Source: Strigamia acuminata (lineage: Eukaryota > Arthropoda > Chilopoda > Geophilomorpha > Linotaeniidae). From it: a DNA stretch of 64,000 nucleotides. Within the stretch, counting starts at the first letter, position 1, and each line of letters begins with the position of its first letter. A program made the position numbers and the translations under genes. The notes beneath the pieces were generated by a model, which saw only the letters and a list, made by a program, of their open reading frames with translations, had not been told where the DNA came from and did not search any database. The stretch is taken from positions 3,106,001 to 3,170,000 of the forward strand of contig OX442324.1 in assembly GCA_949358305.1 (NCBI GenBank). Direction: 5' to 3'. Shown here piece after piece: positions 46,101-55,400 of this stretch.

Positions 46101-47467
46101 TTTTTTCAATGCAGGAACTTATGGTAATATATCTAGAAAATTCATAATCTTCATATCGTTCTGGTTTGTGATCTTGTTGGAGACCCGGGTAGTTTTAGTG
46201 GTAGAGTATCCAGGGCCGGATTAAGACCTTTGGGGACTTTTGCCATCTAGTCTTCTTTGATACAAAATAACTGCAAGGCCAAAGGTTTGTGCATAACCTT
46301 TTCCTCCACTTCACTAACAGAAGGTGGAGTCTTTATTGTTGCTAGGGGAAAATTGGAAGCTGCATGATACTTTGTACATTGTATTGTTGGCAATACAATG
46401 TACTTTCTATCTAGGCTTGAGCCTGCATAATTCCTTGTGGTGCCAATACACCGCAGGGACCCTGGGCACATCCAACATAAGACCCCATTGCTATTCATTT
46501 CTTCCCACTAGATATCGGTGGATTGTCATAGGCGAAGTGGTTAATTTCATCGAATTCCGTTTCCTCAAATCCAGTTTTGGTTGCCTAAATATGATAACTT
46601 TTTTTTCTTTTCTCCTAAAGCTAGGTTCACACTTGTGTTCACACTAGACGCAATGCAACCAGAAACTTAGAGGTGAAGTTTCTAGATAGAAACATTAATA
46701 CAGTGAAGTCCCCTACATACAACTATTCGAGTTACGAACTTTCAGAGATACAAATTTCACATTTCACACCAGCGCTTAAGCTTGCGTTCATATCTCCAGC
46801 ACTGTTTGCCAGCTGTTGTGCTTTTCAAAGTCAGATTAAAAATGTTGTTTAATATGTACCTTTATTAATTTCAACAAAAATGGAAGAAAAGATTACAAAT
46901 GTTTTCTTTAATTGGGATTAACAATTTTTTCACCTTGTTGACCTTTGCTGGACTTACGAACAATTCGACTTGCAAACACATTCTCAGAACGGAACTCTGT
47001 CGTATATAGGGAACTTACTGTAAAGTCGTAAACAAAAAAAACTTCCCTTTAGCTATTTTAAGTTTATCTATCATTATTTGCCCGGTCTATCTTTTAATAC
47101 TGTTGTTAGGGTAAGACGAGAGACCGAGTCAAGATTGATGTCATTGAATCTCAATGGATTTTTATGCCGCCTGGTAGATAAATTTAAAACAGCTAAACTG
47201 AAGGGAAGTTTTTTTTGTCCACGACTGTACGTATACCAATTTCTCTCCATTATCTTACCGCCCAATTGAGGTCTTAGTTGTGGGTCATAACCGCTAAGCA
47301 TGTGCGCTACCACACTTGTAACATTACTTAAAATTGTGAAAAATATATATAATTAAACTATGTAAAATATGAAATGGATTTTTGCTTTCTTACATTTCAC
47401 TGGTTCCATTGCAGACATAAACAGCCCCTGAAAGTATTAGAAGTATTTTCCAGGCCCAGCTTAACAT
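43173..47467 (-). CDS. atypical Cys-loop ligand-gated channel subunit
   Basis: Eight exons (47394-47467, 47259-47326, 45989-46056, 45711-45922, 44939-45021, 44532-44672, 43628-43959, 43173-43337) give 380 residues. The order is signal peptide (SWAWKILLILSGAVYVCNG), YDPQLRPQ, GEPVKVGVTVYFLRVDDI, WTPDTFFPTTKKAWF, the Cys-loop from SCPM to TQLC with 13 residues between the cysteines, then four TM helices. Fold and WxPDTFF place it in the GABA-A/glycine anion branch; the filter is SAR. M2 departs from family: 9' is Phe, 6' Ile and 13' Glu. The M3-M4 loop is only ~25 residues. Introns hold several MITEs. Ligand unknown. Confidence 0.87.
43386..43536. mobile_element. short MITE of the AGCTGCATTC family
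   Basis: 151 bp between AGCTGCATTCGAAAAGT and ACTTTTTGAATGCAGCT, located in the last intron of the Cys-loop gene. Confidence 0.75.
44037..44451. mobile_element. CTATACTC foldback element, copy A
   Basis: 415 bp with ~50-bp arms (CTATACTCTTGTTTGACTCA, then TGGCCTTCTCTCATTGGC) pairing with 3-4 mismatches. The core has CAATCGATTACAATGTCTG and GATCACTACACCA. It lies in an intron of the Cys-loop gene and has the same length as copy D. Confidence 0.85.
44717..44928. mobile_element. CTATACTC foldback element, copy B (core inverted)
   Basis: 212 bp with ~36-bp arms (CTATACTCAATACCACCACA and on) pairing with 2 mismatches. The core matches the other copies on the opposite strand (GGTGTAGTGGCACATAAAAG). 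It fills most of a 266-bp intron and ends 10 bp from an exon edge. Confidence 0.85.
45134..45418. mobile_element. hAT-type MITE with CCCTAGAT target duplication
   Basis: Begins CAGGGGTTCCCAAACTTTTT, a common hAT terminus, and is bounded by CCCTAGAT at 45126-45133 and 45419-45426. The right terminal repeat is weak. Confidence 0.65.
46701..47020. mobile_element. pogo/Tigger-like MITE
   Basis: 320 bp flanked by TA. Ends CAGTGAAGTCCCCTACATAC and GGGAACTTACTG, with sub-terminal TTACGAACTTTC and GGACTTACGAACAATTCG. No transposase remains. It lies in a Cys-loop gene intron. Confidence 0.75.
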
Positions 47468-48110
47468 CCTGACACTTGTCTTTGTTCTGCTTCTGATGTG
47501 GCGAAGTTTTAAAGGTTCAAACTGACGGTAGTGTATTAAGATTCAATGCCAACATCCGGACTTTGGTTGAAATATACAAAGTCCAATCATAATTGATTTT
47601 TATAATGCAATAGAAACATTTAGATGGTGACGTCAGATTATCTATTTCTTAACATCCTTCTTCCAACTACTTAAATGGTGTAAGATTTTTCAAAGAAATT
47701 GTACTTAAGCTTCCAGCCTAATTGGTTTAGACCTGTTCTTCATTGGGCAATTATACTTGGTCATTTCAAGACTCAATTTCCTGTCCAATCAATTTGGTTT
47801 TGAACGAAATTATTGTGAAATCATCAATGTCAAATGAAGGGGATGGGGTCAGGATCCTGGCGGAACAGAAACAGAGCTTTACAAAATAAAACCGTTTTTA
47901 ACTTGGCTTATAACCACTGAGAGCATTGACAAGAGCAATGCAGTCTTAGGAAAGTTTTCCTTTTATTGCTAACTAGTTACCATTATATATGGTTCTCATC
48001 AAGATAGGTAACTGGTTACTAGAAAAGTTACTCTTTTAAATAGTAACTCGTTACAGTTCCTCTTTAAAAGTACAGTTACTCTGTAGTTGTCTTTACTAGT
48101 TACTATAGAC
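47468..48110. other. upstream region of Cys-loop gene
   Basis: No exon recognised; single-copy AT-rich sequence presumably carrying the promoter. Confidence 0.45.
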
Positions 48111-48396
48111 CAGGGGTCGGCAAGTAGTTTTAAGTGGGGTCCGAATACTATTGAAAATTTTTATCGAGGTCCAGAAAAAAAACACTTAAAAACCTGACTA
48201 AAAACCTAAGAAAACGGAAAAAACACTTAAAAACCAAATAAATCCCCCGATAAATACACACAACCCAAAAAATACCAATAAAACCGAAAAACACGAAAAA
48301 AAAAGTAAAAACAAGAAAAAAACATCGAAAAACCAAAGAAACCGAGGGGAAAACGTCGCTAAAACGTCACCGCAGTCCGTCTGTTGCCGACCGCTG
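48111..48396. mobile_element. hAT-type MITE (CAGGGGTCGGCAA)
   Basis: Ends CAGGGGTCGGCAAG and TTGCCGACCGCTG. The flanking 8-mers are CTATAGAC and CTTTCGAC (6 of 8 identical), consistent with an old hAT target duplication. Confidence 0.7.
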
Positions 48397-48830
48397 CTTT
48401 CGACCTTAGGTTCTTAACATTTGTAGCAGTCGTCACCCGCTTGACTTTTGAAATTTGTGCTCGCACCCCTTACTAAAGGAAGATATTTCTTTTGAAGTAA
48501 TTATTTACTGGTGTCACTTAACCACTTATACAGGGTGGGCCAAAAGTCACGAACCGGTCTGAAGTCTTAATAATTTTTTTTTTAATTAAATTTTTTAAAT
48601 TTTGTATGGAAGACTTAGGAGATTAATTATGGAAAAATTCAGGACCAAACAGAGAACACAAATTAATAAATTTTACTAACAAACCCGAGGATGAATAATT
48701 CTGACCCAACATCCAACAAACAAACGTCTAATCATTGAAGTGCTTGCTGGGTCAGAATTGATCCTTGCTTTTGATAATAATATTCCCAATTTGTGGTCGC
48801 TGTTTGGTAGTGAATTTTTCTATGTTTAAT

Positions 48831-48985
48831 CAGGGCTGGACTGGGAACAAATTTATTGCCGAGAAATCTGGGTGTCCGGGCCACAATTAATGAAGTCGGG
48901 ACAGGCCACAGCGGGCCGCGACAGGCCACAGTGGCCACGGGCCACCGGGAAACTCCCGATAGCCCGTCGGGCCGGTCCAGCACTG
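48831..48985. mobile_element. hAT-type MITE (CAGGGCTGGAC)
   Basis: Ends CAGGGCTGGACTGGG and GGGCCGGTCCAGCACTG, with TGTTTAAT on the left and TGTTTAAC on the right as an 8-bp target duplication. The interior is GC-rich (GACAGGCCACAG repeats), unlike its surroundings. Confidence 0.78.
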
Positions 48986-49029
48986 TGTTTAACCCCTTAA
49001 ATCTTCTTTATGAAATAGCCAAAAGTAAC

Positions 49030-49303
49030 TACCGTATTTTACCGATTAAGAGCCACCCTCGAATTGTAGCCGCCCTCTAATAGTAGCCGCGGCTGAGACA
49101 CCAAGAATAGCGTATTTTTGAAAAAGTACGGTACTGTTTCCGTATTTAACCTCACGAACGATGAACATTCGCTTAGTTCGTGACGTTCAGACTTTGTTTG
49201 TTACATTAAACAAATGTAACAAACGAAAAACCGAAATTGTATTTGCTGACAAAAATGGCAGTTTTGAATAAGAGCCGCGGCTCTTAATCGATAAAGTACG
49301 GTA
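49030..49303. mobile_element. MITE with TACCGTATTTTACCG ends
   Basis: Terminal repeats TACCGTATTTTACCGATTAA and TTAATCGATAAAGTACGGTA, with GAGCCGC modules inside. Same family as 10190-10502 and 56693-56792. Confidence 0.8.
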
Positions 49304-49824
49304 ATTACTGGTAATCCATCATTACTTCCCAAGACGGAAAGCAAGTTTAACTAGGTGTTTTTAGTTTTATTTCTAGAACAAATGGGATTTTTTTTCTGAA
49401 AGTTTGTGTATTTTTTATTAACTGTATCAAAATAATGGATTCAAACATTTTTAAAAAAAATTGAAAAATTACTGCCCACCATTTTCGAATTCAATCTCAA
49501 TTATTTTTGTCGTATTCTTACAACAAATAACAAATTGGTAAAATTTCGACATCAAATGAAGTAATCAAAGAGTAAAATCATTTTTAATAAATTTCTGGAA
49601 CATTTTATTTGGCCTGGGGTCAAAAATGAACCCGGGTTGGATGTCGAAGAAATTCTTTTAAGTACTAGGTACTCAATTACAAATTTTCAGAATTTGTACT
49701 CAATTTTGATACAGAAAAAAAAAAAGATTTCTTATACAAATTCTGAAAAACTAATTTTTATTTTTTTATTTCAATAGCTACTGCGACTGAAAGCAGACTA
49801 ACTCGGCCGCCATTTTTGACGTTA

Positions 49825-49989
49825 CAGTTGAAACTCTTTATAACGTATCGCAAGGGACCCGAAAAATTCATTATATCGAAATTTTTTTAACATGGTGTTC
49901 TATGGCCAGCCAACCAAACCAGCCATTTCTAGGTATTCGTTATATCGATAATTCGTTATATCGCAATTCGTTATAAAGAGTTTCGACTG
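49825..49989. mobile_element. pogo-like MITE (CAGTTGAAACTCTTTATAAC)
   Basis: 165 bp flanked by TA, with ends CAGTTGAAACTCTTTATAAC and TTATAAAGAGTTTCGACTG and several internal GTTATATCG repeats. Confidence 0.82.
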
Positions 49990-50199
49990 TATTAAGATGA
50001 CTAGATCAAATGATTTTTCGTACGCAGCTACTATTTTACCCCACAAAAACAAACCCTAGAAAAGCTTGGTACTGCTGGTGCGTTAATAGTAAATTGTGTA
50101 AAAAAAAAAAAAAGACAAACATTTTTATGATTTCTTTATAACTTGCATATTTAACAAATTATTTTTAGATTTTATTATTCATTGCAACAATCATGTTGT

Positions 50200-52304
50200 T
50201 TAAGTTTGTTGCCAATAATTGTTGACTTTCTCAACAGTTTTATGAAACATCTTCACTAAATACTGAGCATAATCAGCTCCGATCTCAGCACTTAAGTGAT
50301 ACATTTCATGTGCATCCGCCGTGAATTGCTTAGTGGCTTTATGGAATCCTTCCTTCGTCAAGTTATGTGGAAAGTTTGATCCGAAATATCTCCACACAAA
50401 GAATGAAAGTGTTAAAATCACCAGTGCCAATAACCAGTACCAGGCAGTTGAGCTCTTTTTTCTTCGTATCGCTTTAAAAAAGAATTAATCAAAATTAAAA
50501 TTCTCTTCTTTTCCATACAGCAGCTGCATTCAAAAACTAAAATAATTTGCGTTTTACTTCAATTTTAAACCAAAAATGACATCATTTCCTGTTTAAACCC
50601 ATGTTAAAACTTAAAATACACTTAAACTAAAATTGTTATTTTTATTTTTGAACGCAGCCACTCCAAATTCTCAGTACTTTTAGCAGTTTTAGCACTCTTC
50701 TTTTCTTTTGCAGTCTTTTGATTTTTACTGGAATGTACACCTAATAAAATTGCATTCAAACAATCTGTACAACATTGTTTCAAACAATAAAATATTGTTT
50801 TTCTTTTTCATACCATTTGCTTTGCTTTCTGGGTTTTTGACTCGCTTCTCCGGTACTTGCTTTTTCAAAACCTCCTCTCGTCGCTTGTCCTTGGCAGCTT
50901 TCTTCTCTTGCTTAAGTTTCTCCTTCTTCGCTTCCTCTCTCTTCAACTTCAAAGACGCTTTTGCTGTAAATTATTCAAATTAACTTACTAGTTGTTGCCT
51001 TTCGTTATCGATTTGTGACTACAGTCTACGACCGATATCTCAACGCCATATTCAAACACTAAAGTTCATTTTTTTCACACAAAATCACAAAAGTCGAAAA
51101 TTGTTTATTGCATATATTGCAAATACCGGGCGGCATATTGGCAGAACATACCCGATTTCGGCAACAACGGTGGCCAGGAGTGACTAAATGACTCAATAAC
51201 TTGAAAATCACCATCCAACCTAACCTAACCTAACTTAATTGAACCCCGGCGGTTATTCGAGCTGGGCGAATATTCAAAAAATTGCCCATTCTTTCAAAAA
51301 ATGGTGATTTTTTAGTAAAAATCACCGATTCTTTTAAGTAAAAATTACCGATTTTTTAAGTAAAAAATCACCGACTTTTTTAAGTAAAAATCAACGATTT
51401 ATTTTTTAAAAAATCGGTAATTTCCGAACCCGCTGACCCCCGGCGGTTAAACGGGCCCTAAATGAACCGGGCCGCAATTTGCAAGAAGATTAATCCCGAT
51501 GAAAACGTCAATATTCCAATTCTAAATTATCATGTTTGAAATAAGCGTAGAGATTTTGTCCAAAAAAAAGTCGCGAAACGTCTCTAACTTAATGGAATAC
51601 CAACCTTTTTCCTTCAATAACTTTTTCTCTCTCTCCTTTTCCATATCTTCGTGGATATTAGTCATCAATCTCACCACTTTCTTAGCACAAGCCTGGCACC
51701 CCTGAGCTGTTAAACACTCGCCAGCAGCTGCTTTCAACTGCACGTCCAAAGGATTATCCTTCAGATCCAGCCACTTCAAGTTTGTCAAACTATAAAAACT
51801 CTCAGGCAAAAGCGTGAGCTGCAAACAAAGAAGAATGCAACAATTATGCACAACAAACAGGTGTTTAACTCTAGAAATTGAGTTTTACTGAGTTACTAAA
51901 TAGATCCAAGTGTTGTAGTTTTTGCAACTTGCCAAAGTTCTCGGGCAGCTCTTTGATTTGATTCTTACTCAAATCAAGCTTGACCAGGTGGGTTAAATTG
52001 CAGAAGTTTGGCTGTAAATATATGTAATGCATTGTAGGAGATTGCTCTAGCTTAATTATATAGGCAATCCAATACCTGAATGAATGTTAGGTAATTAACT
52101 GAAAGGTCCAGATGTGTTGCTTTCGGAAGAGATGCCTGCAAACGTAAAGTATGTTTTAAAACAATTTTTTACTCGATTCCTCGTATTCAATCCGATCCCA
52201 TCGCTTACCAATTCCTTGACTGGCACGTCCTTCAGCTCCAGAACACTAAGATCCAGTTCTTTTCCATTGAGTTTTGACTTTATTTTAGCTAAAGTTAATG
52301 ACAT
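50200..52304 (-). CDS. LRRC59: leucine-rich repeat protein 59, ER tail-anchored
   Basis: Seven exons (52209-52304, 52076-52135, 51889-52011, 51605-51818, 50814-50963, 50678-50740, 50200-50471) give 325 residues; the vertebrate protein is about 307. LRRs show [37 protein letters not shown] and [12 protein letters not shown], followed by the [17 protein letters not shown] linker. A Lys/Glu/Arg-rich helix ([20 protein letters not shown]) precedes one TM helix near residues 246-263 ([17 protein letters not shown]) and a lumenal tail. Family members bind ribosomes and support ER-targeted translation. It shares a 284-bp intergenic region with divergently transcribed PTCD2. A MITE sits in its last intron. 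Confidence 0.92.
50522..50659. mobile_element. short MITE of the AGCTGCATTC family
   Basis: About 138 bp between AGCTGCATTCAAAAACTAAA and TTTTTGAACGCAGCC, in the last LRRC59 intron. The right end has drifted. Confidence 0.72.
50964..51604. other. LRRC59 intron with degenerate AAAAATCACCGATT repeat
   Basis: Contains three CCTAA units (about 51214-51230) and, at 51295-51420, irregular inverted and direct copies of AAATCACCGATTTTTTAAGT. No exon seen. Confidence 0.55.
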
Positions 52305-52588
52305 TTTCACTCAATTCAATCATGAGTGACGTGGATGAAATGTGAAGGGAGTACTTGTGCGGCTAGCCAACAGGTCACGTGATGAGTTCATGAACTTGAG
52401 TTTGGTTTCTTCTTCGTCTTTGAAGATTATTATTAAAAGTTATTAAAATAATAATGTTTTTTTTTTTAAATAAAGGTTTTTCAAACCAAACAAGTTTAAT
52501 TTGTTTTCATATTTAAATAGGAAATAACGCGCATCCTAGTTACAGCAAGGATTGATCTCTCGGATCTCGCTTCATTTAGAAAACAAAC

Positions 52589-54059
52589 ATGGCGGCGTCT
52601 CTAGTTCAATGTGCGTCCGGAATGATGTGCCGGAGATTCATTAAACAAGGTTTTATTCAATTTAATATTTTAATTTGAAGGAAAATAATTGTATTTATTA
52701 TTTTTTTAGGTTGCAGGACTTTATTCAGCGGTAAAGCACTAAAAACGGAACAATTCGCCCAAGTACGAGCACAAAAAGAGGCAATTTCGAAGAAGGTTGA
52801 CGGTGAATAATTCAAAAAAATATGCAACAACAACGTTATAATCTTGAATTTATTATAATTTTAGTTAACTTTCGAGACCGAATGAGATTTAACCTCAAAT
52901 CATCAAACACCAAAGTGATTTTCTCCGACGAGTTGGTCAAAATGATTTATTTGGTGAGAAAAAACGATGCAGACGACATGGAACTCTTCGTGAACATGCT
53001 AAAGAAGTGAACTTAACCGTTCATAAACGAAATTACACTTCTAACAAACAATAATTTACAGTATGTGCAACCAGGAGACCAAACCAACCAACACAGTGCT
53101 CGGAAACATAATTATGTGCATGTTTTATTGGCTTGATGAGCCCGAATTGGCTTTACAAGTACTCAGAAACCCTGTAAGATTAAAAAAATCATTTAAATTA
53201 ATAAAATACTAATATATAATTTTTTTTTAAATTTAAAAATTAGGAATTCGAATGTATTTTCATGAAATCCAACAGTTATTTGGTTCTGATGGATCTTCTG
53301 TTCGAAAAGAAAGAATACGAAAAGGTTTTAGACGTTTTTCGATTATGTCAACAACGAGGAAGAAAGTGTCCGTTTGATTGCAGCCTGATCACGTTAGCTG
53401 CGTGTTACAAATTGAACACGAAAGAATCGTTTGATTTTGCAAAAGAATTAATCGACACTGCGAAAGAATGTAAACTGGATATGTTGCGTAGAACACTCAC
53501 TTTTGCCTGTGCGCTGGCGATCAAGCAGAACGAACCCGAGTACGCGTTGGAAATTTTATCCTTTATCGAGGAAGATAGATATTTCACCGTTTCGAATTTA
53601 AAAATGATGGCTTTGTCCGATTTGGATAATTTGGACGAAGTATTTCAGCTGCTGAATGCGATTTTGGGCCACAATTCACCCGAAATTAGATACGTTCGGG
53701 TGTATAAACAATTGTATCCCGATACTGTACGTGGAAATGTCGAGTTTTGGTGTCTGGATTAATAATAATTGTTTATTTTTTGATCGTTTTTCTTTTAGTT
53801 TATTAAAATCAAAGCCGCAGTTCAACGTGCCGGGTGCCGAGATCGGTTGACGGACTTGATGACAATTAAACACAAACTTTCTATTCAGAAAAAAATTTGC
53901 GGACATAATTTAGATGACGAATTATTAAAGGAAGTAACACGAAAAGCGGAAGAGCCGACGGTTTTGCGGAGTAGGGAAATTTACAAAACTAAAGATCTCT
54001 TTGAAGACGATGCTAAATTAATGAAAATTCGGAAAGGATTATTGTTTGCGGACGAGTAA
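52589..54059 (+). CDS. PTCD2: pentatricopeptide repeat domain protein 2, mitochondrial
   Basis: Six exons (52589-52649, 52710-52802, 52865-53006, 53062-53173, 53244-53726, 53799-54059) give 383 residues, matching the ~388 of the vertebrate protein. The basic, Ser/Cys-rich N-terminus suits a mitochondrial presequence. PPR-like helices include YLVLMDLLFEKKEYEKVLDV, CPFDCSLITLAACYKL and PEYALEILSFIEED. The C-terminal GCRDRLTDLMTIKHKLS helix is also seen. By family it binds mitochondrial RNA and supports cytochrome b transcript processing. The start ATGGCGGCG lies in a YY1-like AACATGGCGGCG context, common in nuclear genes for mitochondrial proteins. MTRES1 follows 121 bp downstream. Confidence 0.88.
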
Positions 54060-54180
54060 TTAAAGTGTAAATTTATTTTTAGCTTTCTGACAATGAAATA
54101 AATTAACTTGGTTATAAAATCGTTTTCAGTATTTTATCGTTTTTGTAAATGGCGGAAGTATGTTGTCTCGCTGACACTAG

Positions 54181-54974
54181 ATGGCGCTGGGCGTAGGTTG
54201 GAAAATGGCGCTGTTGAAAGTGTATAATCGCTGCTGTGCATCAACAGCTAATTTAATAAAGTTCAGGATAGTTGGGCCGCAAATTGCAACGTGCAATCAA
54301 TTTTTATTTACCAAATTTAAAGGCTCGAAGCGAGGAAAATCGTTTACAGATGAAGTGGGTATAAATATGTAACTTTTTAAAGCCAATCATTAATAATCGT
54401 TTGTATTTTTAGGAAGAAGTCGATTCGAAATGGGACGAAATGGAGAAAGATTCGGATGTTGGTAGCGATTTCAAGGACATAACCACTCACGTCGCCTCTT
54501 CACGATTAGATAAGATCCTCAAAGTTGGACTTGGTTTAAGCAATAGGTTAAACACGATTAAATAAAAAAGAAAAATGAAAATTCAGGAAATTTAAATATT
54601 TTTGTTTCCCGTTCCAGTAAAATAGAAACAGCTTTTTACGACAGTAAATTGAGGCTAAATGGCGAAAAAGTGTTGAAGAAAAGCATATCGGTAAGAAAAT
54701 GTATTTATTTTTAATTTAATCCGCGAAAATTTAATGTTTTTTATCAATTTTTAAACGACAGATGAACGTGGGAGACGAAGTGGACTTGATAATCGGTGCA
54801 AACAGCAATAACGACAAGTTTTTAGACGTTATGAAAGTGATTTTACGCGGCATCAAAGAAGATTCTGGAAAAGACAAAGTACACGTGAAACTTCGTCGCT
54901 TTAAATCATTGACTATCGAAAACTATCCTCTTACAAACGCCTATAAATCTTCTAGTAAGGACGATAAGGAGTGA
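54181..54974 (+). CDS. MTRES1: mitochondrial transcription rescue factor 1 (S4-like RNA-binding)
   Basis: Four exons (54181-54354, 54413-54546, 54618-54690, 54762-54974) give 197 residues; the vertebrate protein is about 240. A basic presequence is followed by an acidic linker. The S4-like domain then reads SSRLDKILKVGLGLSNSKIE, TAFYDSKLRLNGEKVLKKS, MNVGDEVDLIIG and VKLRRFKSL. The family binds mitochondrial RNA and acts in transcription recovery and ribosome rescue. An in-frame ATG 24 bp downstream (54205) is an alternative start. Placement 121 bp behind PTCD2, same strand, suggests shared expression. Confidence 0.85.
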
Positions 54975-55400
54975 AAAATATTTTTTTTTTCAAAAAACAA
55001 AAAACAACGACAAGTTTAGTGAAGTAAAGTTACGATAATTGCATTTGAAACGCGATTATTTACCATATTTTTTATCAATACACAAAAAAATGTTTCTTAG
55101 TTACAAATTACAATACGATTACAATGATTTTCAAAGTCAAATGCACTGCGAGCTAATCTTATTAGCAATTAAAATCACGAATTTAAACAGAAAAGAATGA
55201 TTTTTATCGAGTTAACGCCGAGTGCACTTGAAATTAACGTTTTTTTTTCCAAATCTATTTCAACTTCAGTGGGACGTTTTATGCAGGAATATCTGAAAAC
55301 ATGAATGAAAGATCAATATTTTATGGTATTTTTTATTTTTTTACCGTTCCTGCATAAAATCCCCTTTAGTTTTTGCAATAGACAGTGAATTTGAATTGAT
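54975..55400. other. convergent intergenic region MTRES1/MFSD6-like
   Basis: Short AT-rich gap containing both 3' UTRs; no feature beyond homopolymer runs. Confidence 0.6.

Noticed and set aside
51210-51232. CCTAACCTAACCTAAC telomere-like run
   Set aside because: Only three units inside an LRRC59 intron; too short to claim an interstitial telomere.
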